Below, in pieces: positions 1 through 8,337 of a stretch of DNA of 64,000 nt. The notes beneath the pieces are model-generated. The model made no database searches and was not told the DNA's origin. It saw only the letters and a list, made by a program, of their open reading frames with translations. The position numbers and the translations under genes are program-made. How positions within the stretch are numbered: position 1 is the first letter of the stretch; each line of letters opens with the position of its first letter. The stretch lies in assembly GCF_000024105.1 (NCBI RefSeq), contig NC_013171.1, positions 1,484,501-1,548,500 of the forward strand, written 5' to 3'. This stretch comes from Anaerococcus prevotii DSM 20548. GTDB lineage: Bacteria > Bacillota > Clostridia > Tissierellales > Peptoniphilaceae.

Positions 1-859
1 CAAATCCATTGATATATGCGTGAATGAGACCAGCCGCAAAGGCATCTCCTCCACCAATCCTATCTACTATATCAAATTTGTATCTTTGTGACTTAATATA
101 TTCCTTACCATTATAAAGTCCTGCAGAAAGAGAATTGACTGAGGCTGAGTAGGAGTTTCTGATAGATGAGATGGTATATTTGATATTATACTTTTCATGA
201 ATATCCTTTAGCATCCTTGAAAGAACCTCATCATTGAAGTCTCCTGTAAAGTAATCGTGCCTTGTTGGAAGGACTCCAATAAGTATATCGACCATAGGAA
301 GGATTTCTTCGTAGAAGTCACAAGCCTCATCAAGAGTCCAAAGGCTTGACCTATAGTTTAGGTCAAAGACAATATCTAGCCCTCTCTTCTTGGCTTCTTT
401 TATAGAATATCTAACAAGGTCCCTTCCCTCTTTCGATATGGCTGCTGTAATTCCAGTGGCAAAGTAGAGAGACTTTCCTTCAAATATCCCATCCCAATCA
501 AACTCTTCTATCCTAGCCTTCGATATGGAGGAATTTTTCCTATCATAAATTACCTTAGGAGACCTAAGTCCTACTCCTTTTTCCGCATAGTAAATCCCTA
601 ACCTATCTCCTCCCCTAACTATGTAGTCGGTATTTATCCCAAATCTTCTTATATTATTAAAAGCCGCCTGGCCCATCTCGTTATCTACAAGTTTTGTTAC
701 ATAAGTCACATCATTACCCAAATTAGAAAGGGCTATGGCTACATTGGCTTCCGCCCCACCAAATATTACTTCAAAACTATCAGCCTGGACGAATCTTTCA
801 AAATCAAATGGAGATAGCCTAAGGGTTAGCTCTCCTAGTGTTACAACTTTAGCTTTCAT
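1..859 (-). CDS. kdgK: PfkB-family sugar kinase, probable 2-keto-3-deoxygluconate kinase (3' end outside window)
   Basis: Predicted to phosphorylate 2-keto-3-deoxygluconate, feeding a 2-keto-3-deoxy-6-phosphogluconate aldolase route in the cytoplasm. The reading frame opens with ATG at 859 behind an AAGGAGAGATT ribosome binding site and runs unbroken for 286 codons to the window edge. An early GGAEANVAIALSNLG stretch is the PfkB N-terminal signature. Near the visible end, DRIGGGDAFAAG matches the PfkB C-terminal signature, where the Asp is the catalytic base. A glycine replaces the more usual Ala in GAGD. It is the last visible gene after LacI regulator, DctP, DctQ and DctM, which supports a sugar-acid substrate. 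The PfkB assignment is firm. The exact substrate is inferred from context, and fructokinase or another ketoacid kinase is possible. Confidence 0.8.
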   Translation of the reverse strand, partial: MKAKVVTLGELTLRLSPFDFERFVQADSFEVIFGGAEANVAIALSNLGNDVTYVTKLVDNEMGQAAFNNIRRFGINTDYIVRGGDRLGIYYAEKGVGLRSPKVIYDRKNSSISKARIEEFDWDGIFEGKSLYFATGITAAISKEGRDLVRYSIKEAKKRGLDIVFDLNYRSSLWTLDEACDFYEEILPMVDILIGVLPTRHDYFTGDFNDEVLSRMLKDIHEKYNIKYTISSIRNSYSASVNSLSAGLYNGKEYIKSQRYKFDIVDRIGGGDAFAAGLIHAYINGF

Positions 860-959
860 AATCTCTCCTTTATATTGCTCTCAGAAATACCAATCCGAGT
901 ATTAAATGATAAAAATATAAGGGGAAATTTTACTCTCCCCCAATTTTACTTATTCTATC

Positions 960-2261
960 TTATATTAGTCCAGCCTTAAGTGGTAGAACTAGTGATGTCA
1001 TTGGAACATAAGTTACTAATAAGAGTCCTATAAGAATTGCTACATAGAATCTTAGCATGTAAGGCATAACCTTAGATAGGCTAGTATCTCCGACCTTGAT
1101 TGCAACGAAAAGTGTGTTACCAACTGGTGGTGTGATATTTCCAATACATAGGTTGTAGACGATCATTAGACCGAATTGTACTGGATGCATACCGAATTCT
1201 GTCGCTATAGGAAGAAATAGTGGTGTAAAGATCAAAATCGCTGGTGTCACGTCCATAAAGGTTCCTGATATAAGTAGGATTATGTTCATAATCAAAAAGA
1301 TTACATACTTGTTACTTGAAAGAGATAGCAAGGCATTGCCCACCATTTGTGGAATTCCTGTAAAGGCCATTACCCAAGAAAGGATGTTTGATACACCAAT
1401 TAGGAATACTACTATGGCACTCATCTTAGCTGATTCTACAATTATATTCCAAACCTTTTTTAGATTTAAGTTTTTGTAGATAAAGCCTAAGATTAAGGAA
1501 TAAAGTACAGATATGGCGGATCCTTCTGTAGCTGTAAATATTCCTGCTACGATTCCTCCAATAACTACTATGATTAATCCTAGTGAAGGGAGGGCTCTTA
1601 GGGTTGCTCTTCCAAGATTTGCGAAGGAAAACTTTCCTTCATTTGCCTTGTAACCCTTTTTCTTAGCTATAGCAATTGCAACTATGATACAAGCTACAGA
1701 CCAAATTAGTCCTGGTACATATCCTCCTAGGAAAAGTGCTGCAACAGATGTTCCTCCAGAAACTAAAGAATAGGTGATTAGAGCGTTTGATGGTGGGATT
1801 AAAAGTCCTGCTGGAGCTGAGGCACCATTTGCAGATGCTGATACCGCCTTATCATAGCCTTGTTTTTCTTCTCCGTCTTTTACCATAGATCCAACTGCTG
1901 CAGCCGCTGCTGAGGCAGATCCTGAGATTGCTCCAAACAAAGCATTGGCTCCGATATTTGTAACAAGTAAGGCTCCTGGAAGCTTTCCTAAGATTGCCAT
2001 TACAAAGTCAACTAATCTTTTGGCTATTCCTCCCTCATTCATCAGGTTTCCTGCTAGGATAAAGAAGGGAATCGCCGTTAAGGTGAAGGAGCTCATGCCG
2101 ACGAAGGTTCTTTGAGCTGCCGTTAGGGTTGCTACATCTGCTGGTACTGTCGTTAATATTGTGATGATTGAAGCTATACCTATGGAGAAGGCAATTGGCA
2201 CTCCAGTCGCTAAGAGTATAACTAAAGATAATAAGATTATGGCTAGAGCATTTGCACTCAT
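960..2261 (-). CDS. dctM: TRAP transporter large permease (DctM/SiaM/YiaN family)
   Basis: This is the large membrane subunit of a tripartite ATP-independent periplasmic-type transporter, which uses the sodium gradient to import an organic or sugar acid delivered by the DctP lipoprotein. At 433 residues it has the usual length of the family. It is almost wholly hydrophobic with about twelve membrane segments, includes the glycine/alanine-rich run GAISGSASAAAAAVGS around residues 110-125, and has the conserved TPPVGNTLF stretch near residue 380. Its start overlaps the end of dctQ by four bases (ATGA), so the two are probably translationally coupled. It sits in an operon with a LacI-type regulator and a ketodeoxygluconate-type kinase, so the cargo is likely a uronate or aldonate. 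The substrate itself cannot be read from the sequence. Confidence 0.92.
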   Translation of the reverse strand: MSANALAIILLSLVILLATGVPIAFSIGIASIITILTTVPADVATLTAAQRTFVGMSSFTLTAIPFFILAGNLMNEGGIAKRLVDFVMAILGKLPGALLVTNIGANALFGAISGSASAAAAAVGSMVKDGEEKQGYDKAVSASANGASAPAGLLIPPSNALITYSLVSGGTSVAALFLGGYVPGLIWSVACIIVAIAIAKKKGYKANEGKFSFANLGRATLRALPSLGLIIVVIGGIVAGIFTATEGSAISVLYSLILGFIYKNLNLKKVWNIIVESAKMSAIVVFLIGVSNILSWVMAFTGIPQMVGNALLSLSSNKYVIFLIMNIILLISGTFMDVTPAILIFTPLFLPIATEFGMHPVQFGLMIVYNLCIGNITPPVGNTLFVAIKVGDTSLSKVMPYMLRFYVAILIGLLLVTYVPMTSLVLPLKAGLI

Positions 2262-2809
2262 TTTTTACCTCCTTCATATTTGGCTACTTCTTCTGTTTCA
2301 TTGGCCATATTTGAAGCAATTTCTTCGGTTGATTTGGCCTTTACAAACTTTTCCTTGCCGGCAAGGATATCTTTAATGTTCATTATCGTATAGCAAATAT
2401 TAATAATTCCAGTAATAGGAAGTGGAATGTAGAAATATCCTACTGCTATAGTTAGGGATGAGGTCGTCTGACTTAGAGCAAGCTTAGTTATAGCGATTCC
2501 TCCCATGGTTAGAACTGTTAGGGAGAAAATCAAGATCATAAGCTCTCCAAAGATTTTAAGGACCTTTTGAGTCTTTGGCTCTCTTTTTTCTACTAGAACT
2601 GGTATATTCATATGACCTTTCTCGCTTACTACAAGACTTGCACCAAAGAGGGTTGACCATGCAAATAGATAAGCTACCAATTCTTCTGACCAGGTAGATG
2701 GATTATTTAGGACGTATCTTGTAAATACTTGCCATACTACGAGGATAAACATGATCAAAAGACTTGCCCCTGTTAGGACTTTCAATATATTGTCTAAGGT
2801 TTTTCTCAT
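2258..2809 (-). CDS. dctQ: TRAP transporter small permease (DctQ)
   Basis: This is the small four-helix membrane subunit that pairs with DctM. The ATG at 2809 is chosen because it follows AGGAGGG at good spacing and begins one base after the dctP stop codon. An in-frame ATG at 2857 lies inside dctP and has no comparable ribosome binding site. From the chosen start the protein has 183 residues with four hydrophobic segments. WQVFTRYVLNNPSTWSEEL near residue 30 is the characteristic DctQ signature (R-Y-x-x-N-x-x-x-W-x-E-E). The C-terminal tail of about 30 residues is charged and probably cytoplasmic. It is downstream of the solute-binding lipoprotein gene and overlaps the large permease gene, the standard P-Q-M order. 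Confidence 0.9.
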   Translation of the reverse strand: MRKTLDNILKVLTGASLLIMFILVVWQVFTRYVLNNPSTWSEELVAYLFAWSTLFGASLVVSEKGHMNIPVLVEKREPKTQKVLKIFGELMILIFSLTVLTMGGIAITKLALSQTTSSLTIAVGYFYIPLPITGIINICYTIMNIKDILAGKEKFVKAKSTEEIASNMANETEEVAKYEGGKK

Positions 2810-2810
2810 A

Positions 2811-3833
2811 TCAGCCCTCCTTTGCTGGGTATTCTTCGTTATATTTTTGGATAGCATCGTAGAAAGGAGCTAGCTTGTCATTTCTTTCTAGAACTTCCTT
2901 TGTAAGTGGTGCTACAGCGTCTACGAAAGGCTTTTGGTCAGGATAGATAAATTCTACTCCCATTTCGCTTGCTTTCTCCTTAGCCTTATCTACTGCTACT
3001 TTCCATTCTTTTCTTTGTACTTCGTTTAAAACTTTAAATCCCTCATCAAAGACTTTTCTATCTTCCTCTGGAAGGCCTTCTAACCAGCTGTAGTTTGCAA
3101 TTACAATATCTGGAACCATTTGGTGCATATCGTAAGAATAGTACTTGCACACTTCTCCGTGGCCATTATCTGTAAGACTCATCTCGTTATTTTCCGCTCC
3201 ATCGATAATACCTGATTGAAGAGCAGTATAAACTTCACCAAAGCCCATAGGTGATGCAGAAGATCCTAATAGATCCATCATCCTAACATTGGTTGGAGAT
3301 TGTTGAACTCTTATCTTTAATCCGCTAAGGTCCTCTGGAGAATTCACTGGTTTATCCTTGGTATAAAAGGACCTAGAACCTGCATCTAGCCAAGTTACTC
3401 CTTCAAATCCACCTTCTCTTGTAGATTCAAAAATAGGCTTAACAATTTCTGGATCGTCCATTACATGATGGTAGGCTTCGCTTGATGCGAAAAGATATGG
3501 GAGGTTAAAGATTTCCCAAACATCATTGAAGGTCTCAAGGATTGCGTTACTTGCAACACAGATATTGATCGCTCCAGTTTGGGTTAGCTGAACCATGTCG
3601 ATTTGCGATCCCAAAAGTTCTGATGGATAAACTTGTATATCATATTTGTCTCCAAGCTTGTCTTCTACATATTCCTCAAAAGCCAGAAGTCCCAAGTGAG
3701 TTGGGTGGTTTTGGGATTGGTTGTGGCCGACTCTTATAATTGTCTTTTGACTCTCGCTATCTGCCTTAGAACAGGCAGTAAATATAAGAGCAAAAATAAC
3801 AGCCATAAAAATAGTTTTAAATTTACTTTTCAT
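2811..3833 (-). CDS. dctP: TRAP transporter substrate-binding lipoprotein (DctP)
   Basis: This is the extracytoplasmic solute-binding component, anchored to the outer face of the membrane and delivering substrate to DctQ/DctM. The start at 3833 is preferred over the in-frame ATG at 3848 because GGAG sits seven bases upstream of it. The resulting 340-residue protein begins with a charged and hydrophobic signal segment ending in LIFTAC, a lipobox whose Cys (residue 21) would be lipidated. Conserved family features follow: an early RVGHNQSQNHPTHLG stretch, and LKIRVQQSPT near residue 175, which carries the Arg that binds substrate carboxylate in DctP proteins. It lies immediately after the LacI-type regulator gene. 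A carboxylated sugar is the likely ligand, but the sequence does not identify it. Confidence 0.92.
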   Translation of the reverse strand: MKSKFKTIFMAVIFALIFTACSKADSESQKTIIRVGHNQSQNHPTHLGLLAFEEYVEDKLGDKYDIQVYPSELLGSQIDMVQLTQTGAINICVASNAILETFNDVWEIFNLPYLFASSEAYHHVMDDPEIVKPIFESTREGGFEGVTWLDAGSRSFYTKDKPVNSPEDLSGLKIRVQQSPTNVRMMDLLGSSASPMGFGEVYTALQSGIIDGAENNEMSLTDNGHGEVCKYYSYDMHQMVPDIVIANYSWLEGLPEEDRKVFDEGFKVLNEVQRKEWKVAVDKAKEKASEMGVEFIYPDQKPFVDAVAPLTKEVLERNDKLAPFYDAIQKYNEEYPAKEG

Positions 3834-3850
3834 ACTTTCTCCTTTCATAA

Positions 3851-4849
3851 TTAAACAGTTTCCTTCTCTATTAGCTTCGCCTTGACCATGATGTTATTAC
3901 TAGCTTCTTCACCCTTCATAATTTTAAATAAATTGCTAAGAGCAAGGTCTACTTGCTTATCTATCCTCTGATCTATGGATGTGATAGTTTGATTGGTAAA
4001 GTTAGTCGCATCAATATTATCAAAACCTATTAGGCCAAGATCTTCTGGAACCTTGTGACCTGAGTTTACATAAAGCTTGTAAAATATAACAGCAAGACTA
4101 TCAAGCTCAAACTGAATACAATCGAAATCATTTTTAGATATAAAATCAATCAGACCATTAAACTCAGAGACTTCATGACTTGTAAGCTTATATTCTACAA
4201 AATTAGGCTTGTCATAATATCTGTAAAGAGCTTCAATAAATCCAGCCTTCTTGGCCACATATGAACGAGTAACAAAACCCCTATCCAAGGAAACATAGAG
4301 TGGCTTCTTGTAGCCTTTTTCCTCAAAAAGATTCACCGCCTGATCCATAGCATCAATTTCATCTATGTAGACATTAACAATCCTATCGCTATCTATATTA
4401 GAGCTAACATTTAGCATGGCCATTGGTATATCCTTACTTACTTCGACAAGGGTCTTGTAGAATTCTTCTTGCTCGTAAGTAGATCCAACTCCGATAATTG
4501 CCTCTACTTGATTTTCTAAAAGTAGATCAAGGTAAGATCTCTTCTTTGCCAGATCATCAGTAGTCACGCACAAAAGTGTAGAAAACCCTGAAGACTCTAA
4601 CTTTCTTTCAAGCTCATAGGCCGATTGTGACTCGAAATACTTCCTTATATCAGGAACCATAATTCCTATAAGCTCGCTGCTTTTCTTGGCAAGAGATCTT
4701 GCAATCCTATTGGGAGTATATCCGTTCTCTTTGATTACCTTCTCGATCTTCTCCTTAGCCTTCTTACTGACATTGTTTTGCTTGTTAATAACACGAGAAA
4801 CAGTGGCAGTTGAATAGCCCGAAGCTTTGGCTATATCATATATATCCAT
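3851..4849 (-). CDS. LacI-family transcriptional regulator of the uptake operon
   Basis: This is a DNA-binding regulator whose N-terminal residues 1-55 form the LacI helix-turn-helix (MDIYDIAKASGYSTATVSRV, then a hinge around YTPNRIARSLA). A periplasmic-binding-protein-like sensor domain follows (residues 60-330). Its 332 residues match the family. The gene is first in the operon, with its own promoter and an operator-like palindrome in the 5' untranslated region, so it probably represses itself and the TRAP/kinase genes until the sugar acid is present. The start follows AGGAGGTAAGTT. By context it resembles KdgR-type uronate regulators. The effector is unknown. Confidence 0.9.
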   Translation of the reverse strand: MDIYDIAKASGYSTATVSRVINKQNNVSKKAKEKIEKVIKENGYTPNRIARSLAKKSSELIGIMVPDIRKYFESQSAYELERKLESSGFSTLLCVTTDDLAKKRSYLDLLLENQVEAIIGVGSTYEQEEFYKTLVEVSKDIPMAMLNVSSNIDSDRIVNVYIDEIDAMDQAVNLFEEKGYKKPLYVSLDRGFVTRSYVAKKAGFIEALYRYYDKPNFVEYKLTSHEVSEFNGLIDFISKNDFDCIQFELDSLAVIFYKLYVNSGHKVPEDLGLIGFDNIDATNFTNQTITSIDQRIDKQVDLALSNLFKIMKGEEASNNIMVKAKLIEKETV

Positions 4850-4949
4850 AACTTACCTCCTATAAAACCCTTTCCCAAAGCTGAAATGAGAAATCTGTAA
4901 GCCTAATCTTAGTTTTATTTAGCAAAATCAATATCTTGCTGCTTTTATT

Positions 4950-4963
4950 GCAACCGCTTACAT
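4950..4963. promoter_or_regulatory. LacI-family / cre-like operator
   Basis: On the minus strand this reads TGTAAGCGGTTGCA, an imperfect palindrome centred on CG of the form TGnAAnCGnTTnCA. It lies about 6-20 bases after the predicted transcription start, where a bound repressor would block elongation. The pattern also fits the CcpA catabolite-responsive element at all but one position, so it could serve CcpA, the adjacent LacI-type regulator, or both. Confidence 0.6.
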
Positions 4964-4975
4964 ATTTATATTATT

Positions 4976-5004
4976 ATATTATCTCATTGTTTGTGAAATG
5001 TCAA
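4976..5004 (-). promoter_or_regulatory. Sigma-A promoter of the LacI-TRAP-kinase operon
   Basis: A consensus TTGACA (4999-5004) is separated by exactly 17 bases from TAATAT (4976-4981) on the minus strand. Transcription would start near 4969, placing the palindrome just downstream and the LacI gene about 120 bases further on. Confidence 0.8.
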
Positions 5005-5038
5005 ATGATTTTAAAATTTTTATAGTAAAATTTAGCAA

Positions 5039-5112
5039 AGAAAAAAGCCCTTGCATAATAAGAGTCTCAAAGATCTAATTAATCTAGATCACTCTTACTT
5101 TTGCAAAAGCTT
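5039..5112 (-). terminator. Possible terminator downstream of the glycosylase gene
   Basis: On the minus strand TTGCA and TAAGAGT arms pair with ACTCTTA and TGCAA across an AT-rich loop that itself contains TCTAGATTAATTAGA. A run of six T follows at 5046-5041. The stem is long and interrupted, so the call is moderate. Confidence 0.45.
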
Positions 5113-5115
5113 AAT

Positions 5116-6018
5116 TTATTTTCCGATTTTTTCTTCCCTTCCATAATAGAAAAGATATTGTTGGGCGTAGCCAGCGTTTTTGCCGAAATATTTTCTAGCA
5201 TAATCGTCAACTTGTTTCTTAGGGACTTCCTTTTTGATAAAAAGTGTCTCCATAACTCTTTTAATCCACACATCTACAGGGAAGGTCTCTCTCCTGTGGT
5301 AGGCAAAAAGCAATATGCAATCAGCGACCTTTGGTCCAACTCCAGGAAGTTCCATTAGCTTTTTCCTGAGGTCTTCTGTATCTAGCTTACTTGCTCCATC
5401 TAGCTGACCCTCATAAATCATCCTGCTTGCTTCTACTATCCTCTTATCCCTAAAACCTACTCGGGCATATTCTCTTAGGTCCTCAGGCTTAACCTTCATC
5501 AAGACTTCTGGCCTTGGGAAGGAATAATATTTTCTTCCCTTATATTCTCCTATATAATCCCCGTATCTTTCAGATATAATCCTTACAGCCTTTTTAATCC
5601 TAGGAATTTGGTTGTTGGCTGAGATTATAAAAGAAATTGTAGTCTCAAAGACTTCTTGGTTTAGGATTCTAATCCCGTAGCCATAGGCTGTAGCCTTTTC
5701 CATTACCGGGTCAATCGCCACTTCTTTCTTGATAGCATCATAATCAAGCCCTAAGTCGAAGTAGTCGTAAAAGATTTCATTAAAATCTTCTAGACTAATA
5801 TTTCTTATAAGACTTACTCCCTCATCAAGCTTTAGGACATTAATAATTTTTCCTAAAAATACTGCTGTGTATGACCCATCTTCTTCCTTGTGGAAGTTGA
5901 AACATTGGCCACATTCAAAAATATGACTCGGTTCAAAAGAGGCCTCCCTAAGGATTAGCCCCTTGTCAGTTTCTTCAATATTAATTTTTCTTTTTGAATC
6001 TGTCGTATATCTTTCCAC
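5116..6018 (-). CDS. ogg: 8-oxoguanine DNA glycosylase (OGG, HhH-GPD family)
   Basis: This is a base-excision-repair glycosylase/lyase that removes 8-oxoguanine opposite cytosine. The N-terminal region contains FECGQCFNF (residues ~35-43), the OGG N-domain hallmark. The helix-hairpin-helix is ELPGVGPKVADCILLFAYHR, starting near residue 222, with the catalytic Lys in GPKVADC. The catalytic Asp follows in FPVDVWIKRV (~residue 250). At 300 residues it is of usual length for bacterial OGG1-like enzymes. Its ATG overlaps the last base of the upstream sortase gene's stop codon, so the two are co-transcribed even though their functions look unrelated. AlkA-type 3-methyladenine glycosylase is less likely because of the Cys-containing FECGQCFNF and the KVADC motif. 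Confidence 0.9.
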   Translation of the reverse strand: MERYTTDSKRKINIEETDKGLILREASFEPSHIFECGQCFNFHKEEDGSYTAVFLGKIINVLKLDEGVSLIRNISLEDFNEIFYDYFDLGLDYDAIKKEVAIDPVMEKATAYGYGIRILNQEVFETTISFIISANNQIPRIKKAVRIISERYGDYIGEYKGRKYYSFPRPEVLMKVKPEDLREYARVGFRDKRIVEASRMIYEGQLDGASKLDTEDLRKKLMELPGVGPKVADCILLFAYHRRETFPVDVWIKRVMETLFIKKEVPKKQVDDYARKYFGKNAGYAQQYLFYYGREEKIGK

Positions 6019-6794
6019 TATCTTATCCTTACTGCATGTACTGCTAGTCTTTGATCCTCATAATCATATTGGCAGGTTGATAGGGTTACTATGGTATCAT
6101 CTTCGTTAAACTCTCTTGTATCAAGACTTACCTCAGACATATCCTTCAATTTATTAAAATATGGAATCTTGTCAGCATCGTACATAAATTCAAGAGTCCT
6201 ATAGTCATAGTCGGAAGGAGTACCATAAGCTGAGAATATCTCGTATTCACGAAGGCCTTCTTCTGTTGTTACATACATAACCCTGTGATTTTCAGCAAAT
6301 TCTTGCTCTCTATACTTATCAAGCGGAGTAAACATTGACTCAAGCTCTAGATGGTGACCGTAAATTACAGTATTGTCATCGTTTAAGTCGGTTGAATTGT
6401 TGGTATCCATAAAGATAGAACCTGCTATATCATATTCCTTGTTGAGTCCCTTCCTTAGATAGAAGCTGTTATCTTCCGCATGGAGGATTGGGTATTTGAT
6501 TGCTGTGTTAGGAATTTCGATAACTCCTACTACATCTGAGTTTTCTTCCTTGAACTTCTTTAGTAGATAGAGGTTTTGCTCCTCAAGCTTTTTGAACTTT
6601 TCTTCTTCTGTTAGTTCCTTATCATCATTTCCATTTTTAGCCTCGGTCTTACTTTCTTCTATAAGGCCTGCTATGTGTTTGTTATTTTTCATATTAGTCC
6701 AGTAGTCATAGCCTCTCTTGCCTAAGATCCCTATGCAAACAATTATGATGACTATTAGGATAAATCTAATAACAGATATTACTTTGTTTTTCAT
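6018..6794 (-). CDS. srtB: Class B sortase
   Basis: This is a membrane-anchored transpeptidase that attaches surface proteins to peptidoglycan or polymerises pili. Residues 8-27 form one hydrophobic anchor (VIRFILIVIIIVCIGIL), followed by a charged linker and the sortase fold. The catalytic His lies in VIYGHHLELESMF (~residue 140). The Cys is in TIVTLSTCQYDYEDQRLAVH near the C-terminus, and the Arg follows in that same segment. The TLSTC arrangement and 258-residue length fit class B. No substrate gene is adjacent. The only wall-anchored protein in the window (33578-39958) ends with an NVKTG-type signal 27 kb away, and whether this enzyme recognises it is unknown. The start follows AAAGGTGG. 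Confidence 0.88.
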   Translation of the reverse strand: MKNKVISVIRFILIVIIIVCIGILGKRGYDYWTNMKNNKHIAGLIEESKTEAKNGNDDKELTEEEKFKKLEEQNLYLLKKFKEENSDVVGVIEIPNTAIKYPILHAEDNSFYLRKGLNKEYDIAGSIFMDTNNSTDLNDDNTVIYGHHLELESMFTPLDKYREQEFAENHRVMYVTTEEGLREYEIFSAYGTPSDYDYRTLEFMYDADKIPYFNKLKDMSEVSLDTREFNEDDTIVTLSTCQYDYEDQRLAVHAVRIR

Positions 6795-6891
6795 CGAACC
6801 ACCTTTGTATAAACTTTAAAATATTCATATAATAAGTATAATATACCTTAATGAAGATATTATGAAAGTTTTTAAAAAATGAGGTGAAATA

Positions 6892-7125
6892 ATGAAAGAT
6901 TACAAACTATTCGTAGGAACTGTATGCCCATATTGTAAAAAAGTCGAAAACTTTATGAAAGAAGAAAATATAGAACTTGAAGTTGTAAATATAAATGAAG
7001 ATAGAGATGCCCTAAATGAACTAGTAGAAAAGGGAGGAAAAAGACAAATCCCTTGCCTCTACCATGACGGAGAATATCTCTACGAGTCAGACGACATCAT
7101 AGAGTTTTTGAAGGCAAATAAATAG
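6892..7125 (+). CDS. Glutaredoxin-like thioredoxin-fold protein
   Basis: This is a 77-residue single-domain glutaredoxin. The redox-active CPYC lies at residues 12-15 (GTVCPYCKKV). The cis-proline loop is KRQIPCLYHDGEYLYES (~50-66), followed by the usual helix with SDDIIEFL. It probably reduces disulfides or delivers reducing power to a partner enzyme. A TATAAT at 6837-6842 lies 50 bases upstream, and the ribosome binding site is GAGGTG. It is transcribed away from the sortase gene and is followed eight bases later by a HAD phosphatase gene, so the two form a small operon. The partner is not evident from the neighbours. Confidence 0.88.
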   Translation: MKDYKLFVGTVCPYCKKVENFMKEENIELEVVNINEDRDALNELVEKGGKRQIPCLYHDGEYLYESDDIIEFLKANK

Positions 7126-7133
7126 GATACCCT

Positions 7134-7937
7134 ATGATAAAATTAGTAGCATCAGATATTGATGAAACACTGGTAGATAATGATAAAAATGTACCAGAGA
7201 GAAATAGAATCGCCATCCAAAAGGCTCAAGAAAAAGGCATTATAGTGATGCTTGCCACAGGTCGTGGTACTTACGAGCTTTTCGATATACCTAAACAGGC
7301 TGGAGTAATCCACGATGATCGTTATGTGATCTGCTGTAATGGGGCGATTATTATGAATGTTAAGACCAAAGAGATTGTCCACTCCATGGGACTAAAGTAT
7401 GAATATGCCAAGACAATTTTTGATTATGCCTATGCTAACAATCAAACTTGCTATATTTACACCCTAGATCACAAGTATGGTCTCAATCTCGATCGTGATT
7501 CCTATGCGGAAGAACAAATCACCGAGCTTACTGACAATAACATTGATTTTATAAAAGATCAAATCATCCTAAAGGCCATCCTTAAAAACAAGGACATGAA
7601 CTACCTTCAAGGACTAGAAATCGACATAGCCTATCTTACCAACTATGATGTAGAGATAGCCTATTCCTCAGATATGTTCATGGAAATAAATGCCAAGGGT
7701 GTAAACAAGGCAAGGGCCTTGGAGAAGGTATGTGAACACTATGGTATTGGACTTGACGAAGTATTAGCTATTGGAGATAACTACAACGACGTAGCCATGC
7801 TAGGAGAGGCTGGCACTTCTGTCGCTGTAGCCAACGCCCACCTTCAGGTAAAAGAATCCGCAAACTTTGTAGCGGAAGCTACAAATGAAGAGGGTGCTGT
7901 AGGTGAAGCTATAGAAAGATTTGTTTTGAACAAATAA
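7134..7937 (+). CDS. HAD-superfamily Cof-type phosphatase
   Basis: This is a 267-residue cytoplasmic hydrolase of the Cof/YidA type (HAD subclass IIB), which typically dephosphorylates sugar phosphates or cofactor phosphates. Motif I is VASDIDETLVDN (Asp nucleophile and acid-base Asp at residues 8 and 10). Motif II Thr is in MLATGRG (~residue 43). Motif IV is AIGDNYNDVAMLGEAG (~residue 215). The C2B cap domain occupies the middle. It starts eight bases after the glutaredoxin gene and ends before a strong bidirectional terminator. A second, different member of the family lies at 23407. Substrates of these proteins cannot be assigned from sequence. Confidence 0.88.
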   Translation: MIKLVASDIDETLVDNDKNVPERNRIAIQKAQEKGIIVMLATGRGTYELFDIPKQAGVIHDDRYVICCNGAIIMNVKTKEIVHSMGLKYEYAKTIFDYAYANNQTCYIYTLDHKYGLNLDRDSYAEEQITELTDNNIDFIKDQIILKAILKNKDMNYLQGLEIDIAYLTNYDVEIAYSSDMFMEINAKGVNKARALEKVCEHYGIGLDEVLAIGDNYNDVAMLGEAGTSVAVANAHLQVKESANFVAEATNEEGAVGEAIERFVLNK

Positions 7938-7941
7938 AATA

Positions 7942-7980
7942 AGAGCCGTTGCAAGTAAAATGCAACAGCTCTATTTTTTT
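7942..7980. terminator. Bidirectional rho-independent terminator
   Basis: AGAGC and GTTGCA arms pair with TGCAAC and GCTCT across a short A-rich loop with one C/A mismatch, followed by T7 on the plus strand. It lies between two convergent genes, and on the minus strand A-rich sequence on the other side provides a weaker U tract. Confidence 0.8.
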
Positions 7981-8245
7981 ACCAAGTTTGATAATTTTCC
8001 TTATAGTACTTATATCCAAAATATCCAAGGCCTCCGACTACAAGTACTGGCAAAAGCTTAATTACAAGTCCTAAGAATCCTCCAATTACTGCTAGTGGCA
8101 AGGCCAATAGGATAACCACTAATAAAACAGGTAGGAATACTAGGGCCAATACAAGTCCAATTATTCCTAGACCCAACTTAAATATAAACTTAATCATTCC
8201 CCCTCCTAAAACTAGGAAAAGTATTAGCATTGCTATTGTTGCCAT
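7979..8245 (-). CDS. Small glycine-rich membrane protein of unknown function
   Basis: This gene is not assigned to a family. The ATG at 8245 is chosen because AAGGAGATAATT precedes it. An upstream in-frame ATG at 8284 has no ribosome binding site and would prepend a charged segment. The 88-residue product is almost entirely hydrophobic: MATIAMLILFLVLGGGMIKF, then a long valine/leucine/isoleucine block and a glycine-rich VVGGLGYFGYKYY tail, giving two or three membrane segments. The C-terminal YKYYKENYQTW is the only polar end. It is monocistronic, its stop codon lies inside the terminator shared with the HAD gene, and no neighbour suggests a role. Confidence 0.65.
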   Translation of the reverse strand: MATIAMLILFLVLGGGMIKFIFKLGLGIIGLVLALVFLPVLLVVILLALPLAVIGGFLGLVIKLLPVLVVGGLGYFGYKYYKENYQTW

Positions 8246-8337
8246 AATTATCTCCTTTATTCTTCTTAAGATAATTATACGCATTATTAAGTTATTTTCA
8301 AGTTATATCACTAATATTAATTTCGCAATTAATTATC

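Noticed and set aside
5079-5273. 64-codon minus-strand frame overlapping the ogg 3' end
   Set aside because: Alternative frame of the glycosylase gene that runs into its terminator; no start signal.
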